Source: Stentor coeruleus (Eukaryota > Ciliophora > Heterotrichea > Heterotrichida > Stentoridae). Taken from it: a stretch of DNA of 64,000 nucleotides. The DNA lies in the NCBI GenBank assembly GCA_001970955.1, contig MPUH01000005.1, positions 124,001-188,000 on the forward strand, written 5' to 3'. This document shows, piece by piece, positions 18,306 to 29,300 of the stretch. How positions within the stretch are numbered: the stretch's first letter is position 1; each line of letters opens with the position of its first letter. Under the pieces are notes generated by a model. It was not told the DNA's origin. It ran no database searches and saw only the letters and a program-made list of their open reading frames with translations. The position numbers and the translations under genes were made by a program.

Positions 18306-20033
18306 TTATTGAATAAACTCTGGGTCAACTTCTTCGGCTTCTTTCTCTGCTTCAGCTTCACTATCATATTCCGAAACAATATCACAATACTTCCTCAAAT
18401 CCTCAATGAACATTTTAATTGTCGTAACAATCATTTCATGTAAAATCCTAACAGGAATTAGCCCTCCAAGCTCAGCTTTAAATACTAAACTTATTGAAGT
18501 CCCTTTTTTCCCTATAGGTCTAGCAACAATTCCCCCACTAAGTACTTTTCCTTTAACTGCATCCGTAGCAACAAGTATATTTTCAGCATCCATGTTATTA
18601 AGAAGCATAGTAAACCCTTTTTCACAAGGAAAATCTTTAACATGACATCGTCTACCAACCCATTCACGAGGAGTCATTCCTTTAACAGTATTAACTTGAA
18701 AATGCACGACATCAAAATAAGGACGGACTTCAAGCACAGTAAAACAAGGGAAGATGCTTTCGTCAGGTTTGACAATATCAGAATGAAGAAGAACATTTAA
18801 AACCTGTTCAGGTGGTCTATGCATAGTAGAAAAAGCTTTAATCATTACTAACCCTTTTTGTGATAACGACCTACACATGACTGTCATTTCTCCATTTTGC
18901 AATAAGTTAATCCATTCTCTAGGCAAAACCTGCATAGCTTCTAAAGCAACAAGTGCCATAAAATCTCCAGCATTTGGGTGGCTTAATGAAGGTAATGGTC
19001 CTTTTTCATCTAAAATACTCGGTTCAATCTCAGCCATTTTCAAAGTTAAAAAAGGGTTCATAAGCCCTAATTTCTGATACTCTGTAAGTTCTGGTTCTTT
19101 TTTCGGTACTTCAATATAATTAAACAAAGAAGTTTTTCTTGATTCTAATTCTTCATCATCAGTTAACTCATTATCAGATAAAGTTTTATGTTCAGGATCA
19201 GGATTTACAGGATTAATCATAAAAGACATAATCTTATCTTTAACTGCCCTTCTATGAATTTTAGGAGATAATCTATCAACTGAAGCACATCTTCTGACAA
19301 ATAGTTCTTGAGATTTCTCTAAAGGTGTAGGTTTCCTCTTAGCCATTAGTTGCTCAACTTTATCAGCTCTTTTAGGCATATCGTATTTTAAAGGCAGGTC
19401 GTCCATAAAAAATTTGTTTGTTGGGACGAATTTCATTAAATCAGGAATGAGTTCAGGGCTGATTCCCATAGGGACTTTATCTTTATCACATGAGTTTTCT
19501 TTAAGGATTTTGTCAACTTTCCAATCGCCAAGGATCATTTTGATTTCTTTAATAACTTCAGGCTCATTAGTCCCAGTCATAGTCAAAAGGCCTAATATTG
19601 GTATATATAATCTTCGAAGTTTGTCTGAAATCCTCTCTTCAGAAATATCTTCTTCAATCATTTTCTTCATATCTACAGTCCCATATAAAAGGTTTATATG
19701 GCAAAACTCAGTCTTCATGAATTCGATTAACCTTTTTAGACCTTACGCGTCTATTGGGTTCTTTAAATTCGGGTGATACAACTCGATAAAAACAGCTGGG
19801 CGGAACTCGTCAACAATTCTTTCAAATATTTTCATATAGACTTTGTGGGAAAATTTTTCCCCATATTCTTTCATGAATAAAACTAGACTCATAAGCCGAC
19901 GCTCGTATTCAATTTCTGGTCTAGATTCGACGTAGAGAACTGGAAGATCGTGTAAAGGTTTGATGATACCATCTCTAAGGATATGATGAGTTATTTCTTT
20001 GCCTTGTTCTTTAAAGATTAGGTTTTTGGCCAT
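18306..20033 (-). CDS. START-domain lipid-binding-like protein
   Basis: Two exons (19747-20033 and 18306-19731) joined by a 15-nt intron give 570 residues. The C-terminal third resembles a START lipid-transfer domain: a conserved MTPREWVGRRCHVKDF strand pair, then LSGGIVARPIGKKGTSISLVFKAELGGLIPVRILHEMI, the usual C-terminal strand and amphipathic helix. The N-terminal half (about 1-150) is helical with no domain I recognise, and the middle is acidic and probably disordered. START domains bind sterols or phospholipids; the ligand cannot be predicted. I take the ATG at 20031-20033 (MAKNLIF) because the longer frame begins only with GTG. No transmembrane segment is visible. Confidence 0.75.
19732..19746 (-). 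other. 15-nt intron of START-domain gene
   Basis: Gene-strand sequence GTAAGGTCTAAAAAG, phase 2, with an in-frame TAA at the 5' end if retained. It ends AAG rather than the TAG seen in most others. Removal restores NPIDALIEFMKTEF. Confidence 0.85.
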
Positions 20034-21413
20034 TAGGATCACACATGAGAGATGCTTGAGTAAATCCTATTTAGATGATACAACTCCATGAGCATAATTC
20101 ATTTCCACTTTGCTTATACCTTTCATTACTGGTGGTACAAAGTATTCTCGAAATGTTAAGTCGCTATTTCTTCGTCGTCGCCTTTTCATTTTTTATTTTT
20201 AGTAGAAGTTTTTTTGGAGGATTAGTAGATAAAATTATGGATAAAAAAAATGTGACAATTGTATTGTTGGAGATTGGAAGATAGGAGATGGAAATGGAAA
20301 ATGAAATGGAAAATGAATGATTGGAGATATTTATTGAGAGTATTTTATATGTATATATGGTAATTTGAAATAAGATTTTTTTTCTGAGAAATTGATGGAA
20401 TTATGAGTTGTTGCGAGGATTTTTTGGATATTGAGTGATTTAGTATCAGTTTGGAAATATGAGGATATTGAGGATGATACAATTTTATGCAGATTAAATT
20501 ATAGTCTACTTAGTTTTATAAACTGTGGATGCTAGTTTATATAATTCATTTTATTTTAGTAGTGGAATCATTGCTTTTATAAGCTTGTTTCTTTGTTGGC
20601 CGTAAGTAACGAAGTAGATAATTAGGAAGTTCCATATATTATAATAATGATTGTGCAAAAAAAAAATCTTACTCTAAAACTTTTCGAGTAGCAAACCTAT
20701 AAGAAAAAATAATCAGATATTCTGTTTTATATATTTTTCACTCTAATAAATCTTGCTAAAATATTTCCTGGCTTTGAAAATTAATATTGAATATATAATA
20801 TTATAAGCAATTACTTGATTCTTTTCTTAATTTCTAACCACCATATAATCTTTTTTAAAGGTCTGCTATTAGGTATATGCTTTTTTAACCAAATAATTTC
20901 TACAGGTTTTTATTCAAGGGACCTAGAGTTAGACTTTTATTTTTGCTATTTTTATATAATGAATTCTGAAATAATGACCTTATTTTTTGTATAACTTTGA
21001 AATTACGGTGGACATCTTAATTGATTTAATGCTATTTATCAGTTTATATTAAATAATAAATATATATTATATATCAAGGATCACATCACACAAATAATCA
21101 CTTCTTATTTTTAGAATAATTATTAACATCTAATAAATACACCCAATAATATTAAATAGCATTTCTAGTTTTTAAAATTCTTAAATAAGTCAAGCATGAG
21201 TTCTAAACTTTATCATATTCCACAATACCAATATTAAACTTCTATCCACTAAAAGCCATAATCTTTATCCCAACACATAAAAAAAAATTCCTAAATTTCC
21301 TAAATCAATCTTAATCCAAATCTATCCTATACACAGTTTTTACCCACATCTCTCAATCAAAATCCTCCTATTCACATAATTCATAAAAAATCCATAATAA
21401 ACTTAATTCCAAA
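20034..21413. other. Long divergent intergenic region
   Basis: No intact gene. 20200-20480 is G-rich and C-poor, and 21070-21410 is C-rich and G-poor, as expected for the two promoter flanks. The centre (about 20520-21060) lacks the skew and is mixed in composition, like the region with the decayed transposase; the minus strand here has a short protein-like frame (20814-20911) discussed under findings. A 69-codon + frame at 20075-20284 is probably spurious. Confidence 0.5.
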
Positions 21414-22205
21414 ATGGAAGATCAATCTCAAATCCAAACTCAAGACTGCATAGCCAAATGTAAAAAACTAATCTTAGACTGCTACAGCGAATACATCCCT
21501 CTTTGGCTTACTGGAGCAACAAAAACCGAAATCAAAGGTCTCAAAGTAGCAGCGGCCATAATAAAATACGAAGGAAAAAAAAAATTCCGCCCAAGAATCC
21601 ACCACGATCATCTCAACACCGAAACCACAACAGATAAGCTTAGAAAACGTTATATGCGTACATATTACAATTCTGAATTCTGTGTAGAAGCTATAAAACA
21701 TTCATCAGAAGTTGAAATATTAAAATTCAAACGTTTAGATGAAATGAAGTATGCTAAAATATTGAAACCAATCAATATAATGTTTATGCAGAGATGGCTT
21801 AATTTGAATGATGAAGAAATTTATCAAGGACTTTTATTAGCTTTTATTAGAGGAATATACTCGGCTGTTAATGCACAAATCGCAGTTCCTAGTTCGAATC
21901 ATAGGGATAATTATCCGAATATTTCAGTTGAAGATAGGAAAAAAGCATTACTTGGAGGGTTTGTGAGGAATGTGGTGAATAGAGGAAATAAGTCGACTGA
22001 TAGAAGGAGACCGTATAGTACTGATATTGGGGCGCATTCAAGAGGAATTTCTTTGTTTTGTGACCCGGAAACTTCGAAAAGAAGGAAGCTTAAGGATCAG
22101 AAAGGTAATGGGTTGATTACTAGTTGGATTACTAATGTACCTTTAGCCCATTGCTCGTTGTATCAAGAATCGTTTGCCAGTCAGCTTAGAAGAGATATTT
22201 TTTAA
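21414..22205 (+). CDS. Hypothetical protein, conserved-looking
   Basis: A 263-residue protein with no recognised domain. The N-terminal 130 residues are helix-rich and basic (CIAKCKKLILDCYSEYIP, KFRPRIHHDHLNTETTTDKL), and about 115-155 hold a hydrophobic helical block (IYQGLLLAFIRGIYSAVNAQ). The C-terminal part is basic, with RRRPY and SKRRKLKDQKGN resembling nuclear localisation signals. There is no signal peptide or membrane segment. Codon usage and an uninterrupted frame support a real gene. Its G-free upstream flank matches other + strand genes. Nuclear localisation is inference; the function is unknown. Confidence 0.7.
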   Translation: MEDQSQIQTQDCIAKCKKLILDCYSEYIPLWLTGATKTEIKGLKVAAAIIKYEGKKKFRPRIHHDHLNTETTTDKLRKRYMRTYYNSEFCVEAIKHSSEVEILKFKRLDEMKYAKILKPINIMFMQRWLNLNDEEIYQGLLLAFIRGIYSAVNAQIAVPSSNHRDNYPNISVEDRKKALLGGFVRNVVNRGNKSTDRRRPYSTDIGAHSRGISLFCDPETSKRRKLKDQKGNGLITSWITNVPLAHCSLYQESFASQLRRDIF

Positions 22206-22466
22206 TTAGGAAATTTGGTTTAGAGTTTGCATAGATGATTTTTATGATGTTTAGTTAATGGATATAGTTTATTTATATATGAAAATTTAGATAATCTTAT
22301 ATATTATTCACATCTACTAAACTTTTATTACTTAAAAAAATACAAAATCTTTTATTATCCAACTTAAAACAGCTAGTCAAAGGATTTTTCTTCTCTTCAA
22401 CCATATACAAATAATCAATCACATAACCTAAATATTATAAATCATTATATCTAAATCTAAAACCCA

Positions 22467-23027
22467 CTATTTAGTCTGTTTTAGTACACCTTGTCTAACC
22501 AAAGAAGCAACTTCTTCTCTCCTCACAAGCTGTGCCGTGTTCTTTTTAAACGTAACTTGCCCAGAGACTGGTAAGACAATATCACCAATTTCTTCTTTAA
22601 CCCTAACTTCAATAAAAAGGTCTTTAGGGGGGACTAAATCTGCAGTGATATCTACAAATTCACATACTTTTGATGAATACTCTTGTAGTAAAGCTGAGTA
22701 TTTGCGAAAATAATCAACTTCATCTGAACTTAATTGATGGGAATAATGAGGGGGGATTGTTGGACCATTTTCTACACGTAAAGACTCAAGTTTGGATGCA
22801 CGATAATTTAAGTAAGCTAAAACTCCTCTTTTGTTTCGTTCAATACACCCTGCTTGTAAAACTGCAAGATTATCGTTTTGACTAGCTAGGCTTTCAACGA
22901 CCTTTCCATGTAATTCAGTTATTTCTGTACTTATTTCATTGATTAGCCCACTATTGTAGGGAGGAAGCCACTTAGATGTCTTAAGTTCTCTTACAAGCTT
23001 TTTTGACTTTTCTGCGTATATTTGCAT
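22467..23027 (-). CDS. PSF1: GINS complex subunit PSF1
   Basis: A 186-residue protein (human PSF1 has 196). It follows the family from end to end: a helical A domain with KSKKLVRELK, the CIERNKRGVLAYLNYRASKLESLR block, SSDEVDYFRKYSALLQEY, then PPKDLFIEVRV and the B domain ending RREEVASLVRQGVLKQ. PSF1 is a core part of GINS, which with CDC45 and MCM2-7 forms the replicative CMG helicase; its B domain is needed for function. It is the leftmost gene of a dense minus-strand cluster and starts 77 bp from the stop of the next gene. Confidence 0.93.
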   Translation of the reverse strand: MQIYAEKSKKLVRELKTSKWLPPYNSGLINEISTEITELHGKVVESLASQNDNLAVLQAGCIERNKRGVLAYLNYRASKLESLRVENGPTIPPHYSHQLSSDEVDYFRKYSALLQEYSSKVCEFVDITADLVPPKDLFIEVRVKEEIGDIVLPVSGQVTFKKNTAQLVRREEVASLVRQGVLKQTK

Positions 23028-23104
23028 GGCTTTTATATTGGAATTTATTGTCTTTTTTAAAGGTTGGAACTATCATTAAAAATTATAGCCCCCATATTAA
23101 CCTA

Positions 23105-24100
23105 TTAATTATCTTTAATCCATTTCAAGAGGCTCTTATCCTGATCATTCAGCTTCCCTCTACACATAGGGCACTCTTCAAGTAAATTCATCATAAACAA
23201 GCACTCTGAACAATATTTGCAGCCACATTCAAACTTAAACTTATGCATAACTCTCTTACACAAAATGCATTTATCAAAACCAACTAAATATTCCTTACAA
23301 GCATTACAAAGCTTTCTCTCAAAAGGCCAAGTTTTCTTAGATTTCCTCTTCAGCACATAAAACTCATTCATAATCGTTTCAGCATAATGTTTTTTAGGTG
23401 CTGATATCTTAAAAGTTTCCATTAAAATCAACATCACATCATTAAACAAACTCCCTTCATCCATAGAATAATTTTCTCCTATACATTCTTCTGAAACATT
23501 ATAATTTTCTATAGACATAATTTCATAATTCGCATGATATAATATAAAATACTTATACCGATCAACTTCAGCTTTTTGGTATATCGACATTACTAAAGCA
23601 TTTGAAAATCTGTTGTTGCTAACTTTTACTATAAGATCATTATCATCATATATAGCAATTTGAACATTTAATTCTTTAGATGCCATTTCTGCATATGGTC
23701 TTATAAGATCTTCATTTTGACTTTCTAGATCTGCACCATTAAATATCCTTTTAGCTAAGGTTTCGATTTCTAATTTTAATGGATTTTCTGAGATGAGTCG
23801 TTGGGAAAAGGCGTTGTGATCAGCGTTTTTGCTACGAATAGATTCAATTACATAGGTTATTAGAGGGAGTTTTGCGTCGCCAAGGTATTTTTCAATGCTG
23901 AGTGGGTGTTACACTTTGTCTATAAATTGATAGTTACTGAAACAGGTTCGCTGAGAAAGGATCATGTGCTCGAGATAACAAACAGTGAAGGATACGGCGA
24001 TGCCTAGATTTCCGCTGCCGCATTCCCTGACTTTGTTGAACTTCATACGCTTTAGAAAGGTGGAATTGCTTGAGATAGGCTGAAAGTTGAATGTAGCCAT
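23105..24100 (-). CDS. Otubain-like domain plus RING finger protein
   Basis: Two exons (23913-24100, 23105-23897) joined by a 15-nt intron give 326 residues. The N-terminal 220 residues resemble a C65 otubain: a DGNC-loop equivalent (ECGSGNLGIAVSF...YLEHMI), a helical insert, the IRPYAEMASKELNVQIAIYDD strand region and a HANYEIM segment matching the catalytic-His HYDxLY motif. The catalytic Cys position reads Leu and the Asp before it reads Ser, so deubiquitinase activity is unlikely, though ubiquitin binding is possible. The last 65 residues form two CxxC sites and a RING-like cluster (CNAC, CILC, KFECGCKYCSEC, CPMC), suggesting an E3 role. The RING is clear; the otubain match is from memory and weaker. 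Confidence 0.75.
23898..23912 (-). other. 15-nt intron of otubain-like/RING gene
   Basis: Gene-strand sequence GTAACACCCACTCAG, phase 2, carrying an in-frame TAA if retained. Removal joins FIDKV to IEKYLGDAK and opens a frame through to the RING. Confidence 0.9.
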
Positions 24101-24244
24101 TTATATATAAATTTCGATATTTTTACATTTAATCTGATGCAGAAAAATACATAAAAGCACTTCCTCTTATAAACCTGATCTTTTATCAACAAACCATGTT
24201 AAACCTTACTTTATGGACTACAACATCATCATCAAAACTATTAT

Positions 24245-26269
24245 CTAAATTTCAAAGAAACTTGCACAGCACTGTATAATCATATGCATTAAAATCCTAT
24301 GGTCCAGCATCTGTATATGAGCAGCTCTTCCAATCATACTATCAATACCTTTTTTCTCAATCTTAAAATTCACATCAATTCTATGGATTTTTTCAGCTGT
24401 AATTCTAGAAAGTATATTCCTTGCCATCTCAAAATGTATTCTCGCTTTACTATCAGTCAAATGCTCTTTACTAATTTCAATCCTTGCGCTTTCAAAAGGT
24501 GCATAATTATCTTGAAATGAACTTATAAGGCCAATATGTTTAAACCATTCTAATCCATGAACTTGACTGAGTCTATATAAAAAAGTGTCTTCAGGAACTT
24601 CAGAATCAGTCATTGTCAGTTGTTTCATGCAGTAGTTTTTTTTAAATTTCTTAAGAAACCACATTCCAGCATCAACAAGTGTTGAGGATTTATACATATA
24701 CCCTAAATGAGGTGATGAAAAAGTCATGAAAAATCCAAACTTTCCTGAGTATTCTGAAAGATAAGGTAGGGCAGCTCTGATTATAAGCCCACCTAATGAA
24801 TGCCCAACAAAGGATATTTTTGAAGGATGAGTTTGAACACACCAGTCGTCTATGAACTGAATAACTTCTTCAGCTAGTCTTTTACCCATTTTTTCAATAT
24901 CCTCTTCGGTATGTTCTTCGTTTTTACTAGAGCACATAAGCATGGTGTCTGATTTAAATAAGGCAATTTGATTGCGAATGGCTCTTAAGTCAAATGAGCT
25001 CCCTTGAAACCCGTGAGCGAAAATTATTAAATGAAAATTAGACCCTTGGCTTTGCCTGTAATTGACCCAGTCTGATTTCCAGAGCATTTTCACTTCAGGG
25101 ACTTTAGAAACTATTTCTAAAAATAATATTGGATGCACTGCAGGGTTAGGGAAATAGTCTTTTATATACACAGGTGGCATATCAAGTTCATTGTAATACT
25201 CAGACTTTCTTATTTTCTTAGCAATTTTCTTATGTTTTTTGCCAACATTTTCTACGGCAGGGTTCAAAAAGTCCTCAACTTCTTCAACAGTACGGAAAAT
25301 ACTCTCACCCCAGCGGTCTTTTATAAGATCATTATATTTATACATTAAAGATATACACATTCGCGCTTGGAATTCAAGTATTGCATTGATAAGTTCATAT
25401 TCTAAAGCATTAAGCCTTCCAGCTATATCTTGGATTTGACTCATAATGAATTTCGCTACAGTCTCAGGGTCGGTCTCATGTATCCGGTCAAAATTCCCTA
25501 ATCCTTCATCATAAGATTTTTTCCTTATATTTATTTCATCATTTTCTAGATAATTGGATTGGGCAATTGTCCTTTTAATCCTCTCATAAGTGTTATATAA
25601 AACTTTTACATATAGATTCTGCACAGCTATCACATCAATATAATCAACTTGAGTTTTATCCCCAAAAAAACATTGAGAAAGACTGTTGTATAGGTTTAAA
25701 TCCCCAGCTTGATCATTGTTTATATGTGGTCTAAACCTAAAATCTAATGGGATTGCATGGATTGTTGTATTTAAAACACAAGCATGTATTTCATCAAATG
25801 TGATAGGCATAAACTGATGGACACCTTTAGCAAAGTTTTGGATTTTTATTTCTGCTGAAGCTTCTTTTTTAAAAGGCTTTACTTCAGTGTATTTAGCTGT
25901 AGTTCCTGTGTTAAATTCGTTGTACATAAGAGAACATTCGATGGTTAGTTCTGGAGACTGGGTTTTGGAAGCTTCGATTTCTATACGGAAAGTAACGATT
26001 TCTTGGATTTTAATATCTTCGTCGCAGTAACGAATTTGAAAGGTTTTAGATCTGAAATAGATGTCTTCGATATAACCTGGGGAATTAGGTGAATGTTTTG
26101 GAAGTAAGCTATCTGCGACGTAGAGGGATAAAGGATTTGCGAAGATTATGTTGCTGGATTGGTTGTAGTAAAGCTTGAATTCGTAGTAATAAAGACCTCG
26201 CATGTAAAGGTCAATGTTTCTAAAGGACTCTAATTGGATTATTATGTCAACAATGCTTTTTAGTGACAT
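24245..26269 (-). CDS. FAM135-type lipase-like alpha/beta-hydrolase
   Basis: A 674-residue protein. The N-terminal 150 residues match the FAM135 N-terminal domain in style (YMRGLYYYEFKLYYNQ, then beta strands). The C-terminal half is a DUF676-type serine esterase: HLIIFAHGFQGSSFDLRAIRNQI, the nucleophile elbow ISFVGHSLGGLIIRAAL at about residue 490, FFMTFSSPHLGYMY, and an Asp-containing LISSFQDNYAP segment. FAM135 proteins are predicted lipases of unknown substrate, and animal members have been linked to microtubule or septin functions. The ATG at 26269 follows a TAATAGTAAA stretch. Its 5' end lies 60 bp from the stop of the TmcB-like gene, so its promoter is very short. Confidence 0.88.
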   Translation of the reverse strand: MSLKSIVDIIIQLESFRNIDLYMRGLYYYEFKLYYNQSSNIIFANPLSLYVADSLLPKHSPNSPGYIEDIYFRSKTFQIRYCDEDIKIQEIVTFRIEIEASKTQSPELTIECSLMYNEFNTGTTAKYTEVKPFKKEASAEIKIQNFAKGVHQFMPITFDEIHACVLNTTIHAIPLDFRFRPHINNDQAGDLNLYNSLSQCFFGDKTQVDYIDVIAVQNLYVKVLYNTYERIKRTIAQSNYLENDEINIRKKSYDEGLGNFDRIHETDPETVAKFIMSQIQDIAGRLNALEYELINAILEFQARMCISLMYKYNDLIKDRWGESIFRTVEEVEDFLNPAVENVGKKHKKIAKKIRKSEYYNELDMPPVYIKDYFPNPAVHPILFLEIVSKVPEVKMLWKSDWVNYRQSQGSNFHLIIFAHGFQGSSFDLRAIRNQIALFKSDTMLMCSSKNEEHTEEDIEKMGKRLAEEVIQFIDDWCVQTHPSKISFVGHSLGGLIIRAALPYLSEYSGKFGFFMTFSSPHLGYMYKSSTLVDAGMWFLKKFKKNYCMKQLTMTDSEVPEDTFLYRLSQVHGLEWFKHIGLISSFQDNYAPFESARIEISKEHLTDSKARIHFEMARNILSRITAEKIHRIDVNFKIEKKGIDSMIGRAAHIQMLDHRILMHMIIQCCASFFEI

Positions 26270-26329
26270 TTTACTATTAGAATTTATAATTTAAGATGTA
26301 TTTTTGGATTTGGAGAAGATAGGCTTAGA

Positions 26330-29300
26330 TTAGACTATTCTATTTAGATTTTTTGTGCTGTCTGGGAATTTACTTGGAACTTCAAAAGAAACCAATTTTG
26401 CTTGATTCCTTTCTTCTGAAAAAATCGAAGTGCTCCTATCACATTCGTTAATCTTCAAGTGTTTAACAATTTTTTGTTCTTTAGAGAAATATGGCAGTGT
26501 ACAACACAAAATAACAGCCAAAATAAATCCTATACTAATATGCAAATAAAGTAAAAACTCTTGAGAAGCTTTTTTAAGATAAATTTTCGAAGAATCATCC
26601 GCATCATTCCAAGTCTCATTAAAAAATATCATTAAATCCTTGTAGTTATTATTTACCTTTAAAAAGCATTTAAATTCACAATTTTCATAATTTGTCATTA
26701 AAAACCACGACTCCTGTCTTATATCAAAAAGCCCAGAATTAAACCCATATCTTAAAAAATCATTGTGTCCTTTTATAGTTGCAAAAGTTGTCTCCCAAAC
26801 ATTGCTTTGCATAACATCTTGTAAATAACTTTGAAAAATATCTTTTCTTGAATTAGAAGTTTTTTTAGACATATAAGTGTATCCTATTTCCGAAGGTGGT
26901 AAAGGGGAAAATCCATATAAAGAACAAAAGCCAATGTTTTTATAGTCAGCAAAGATTTCGTTAAGAAAAAAGCCTCTTTGGAATAAATAAACTCTCCTGT
27001 TTAGCATGCTTTCAGAAAATTCAATCTTAAAAATTAAATGCTGTTGTATTTTAGCACAGAAAATAAAAATTGAAATGTAATATAAAACAAAACCAAAAAT
27101 AATAAGAAAACCAAGCTGAAATGTATAGTGTTTTATATGTGGAAAGGTAAGATTATGTGCATGAATTTCAGATTCTTGAGGATAAAAATTTTCGTCCATG
27201 TCATGATATTTGCTAACTCTATTATTTAATGCATAACGAATGTTTAAAGAGTTTTTCTTAGCTTCAGAATAAAATTTGGTCCATATAATATTTAAGCCTT
27301 TATGTAAAGGGTACAACATAATCATTAAAAGTGAGCTAAAAGCCAGCATAATACATATACCAAGATAAAAAAGCCAACTAAATTTGGATTTCAGTACTTG
27401 AAGTCTTTGCTTTTCACTTGAAAATAATGAGTCAAATGATTTTTGGATATTTTTCATAGATAATCTGAAAGTGTTTATAGTAAGATAATAAAGGTTATCT
27501 TTTGATTGGTCTTTAAGAAACTTTTGGCCCTAAATATAAATCACATATTTATAAGTAGATGATATCAAATCAAGTAAGTTAATCTTAGCAACTCTAGTAC
27601 TTGATGAGTTTTGATATACAGGTAGAGTATCTTTGAATATAATATCATAAGAATTCCAATAGGTCCATTCTTCAGCATTGCTAATTATTACATCATGAAT
27701 TGATGGAAGATTTGAAAGGTAGTTTTCTAAGTCTTCATAAATAAAAACTGATGTTTCATTGAATGAATGTGATAAATAAATATATCTAGCTATAAAGCTT
27801 ATATAAACCAAATTCGTGTTTGCTTTAGCTATTGTGTTTATTGCTTTAAAATCGATTGAATGATTAACTTCTTCATTAAGAGCTACAAAAATTATAGTGT
27901 TAGATATGATAGCAGCTAGGAACTAAATATGGGTTACGTAAAAAATAATGAGGATTTTTGTGTATTTTAAAAGTTTTAGTATTTTATCAACTTGCTTTTT
28001 TGTTGCTATTTCAAGGATGCTACCAATAATGTTGTATTCACTATTGTTTGTTTCTAAGGATGAGAGGGTTTTTGGAGGACAATCAGATTTGTCTGGGAGA
28101 AGATCTTCAGTTTCTTCAGTAACTTCCAGTTTGAGAATGTATGTGAATTTTTTTGGTTTTGAGTTTTTGGCTATTTCTGAATTTAAAGTTGATAATAGAG
28201 ATTCGTCGTGTATTATATACAACAAATAATAAGTTTTTGTGCCTTTCTCTTTAACCTGCAAATACAAGCCGATTTTCACGTTTTTTTTCATATCTTCTCT
28301 ATAAACATAAGTAAAAATCGGTATCCCAGTTAATAAACTCTCACAACTCACCCAAGGAAAATATGCAAAAATATTCTTACCTTTAATACTCACACAATAG
28401 TCCCCAAGAAAATACGGCAACCTTTGACTATGATTCAAAATATCCCCATCTGTAGTAATCAAGGCTGTCTCTCTACCAATATTTCTTATTGGACTTGCCC
28501 CGACAACAAAAGTCACACTTGAATCATATCCTACACAATCAATATTCAAAGAACACTCAACAAGAAATCCATAAGAATCACATAAAAACAAGGTTATATT
28601 TGTGAACAATTTATCATCATTAAAATCTTTCAAGCTCATTTCCATTCTTTTATAATGTGTATCATGAAATACTTTTGGTATAAAATCTTTTAGGTAATGA
28701 TTTGTAGAGTCAGTTTGGATTACTGATAAAAAAATACTCATACTACGACTTAGGTATAAGACTCTGCCAAAGTCTTTTTTATTAGCTGAAATTAGCATAA
28801 TATGGGCATTTTTATTAGAAAGAAAAGTCAAAAGTTCGTTTTTTTTCTTGTTTTCTTTGTGTAGAAAAGAAGATTTTTCTATATATTTTGACCCAGATTC
28901 ATATTTTCCTAGCATGATATGTAGAGAGCCGAACATTTCGTTAAGGATTTCTGATTGTGGGTATTTTTCAAGCATTTTTATGTATTTTTTTTTCAGTTTA
29001 CTCAGAGTTTTATGGATTTGACAGATTGCAATTTTTGTGTTTTTTATAAAAGAAATTTTAGACTGAAAGCAGCCGAGTAGAAAAATGATTTTGTCACAGA
29101 GTTTGAGTTCAAGGGTTTTGATTTTCCCTAGAGATTTTATAAAAATTTTAAGTTTCAAACCTTCTGAAAAGTTTTCATTCAGGCTTTCTAAGTGTTTTTG
29201 GCATTTATAAATTTGGAAATTCACGAAAAGGTCTGACCCTTCATAGCTAGCTTTTGATATTTCTAGCAGAGCATTTTTATTCTTTTCATGCTTTAAGTTA

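Noticed and set aside
20075-20284. 69-codon hydrophobic + frame upstream of the START gene
   Set aside because: It lies in the promoter flank of a minus-strand gene; its Phe/Leu/Val content follows from T-rich sequence.
21891-21904. GTTCGAATC, resembling a tRNA T-loop
   Set aside because: It is inside the coding region at 21414 and no tRNA arms fold around it.
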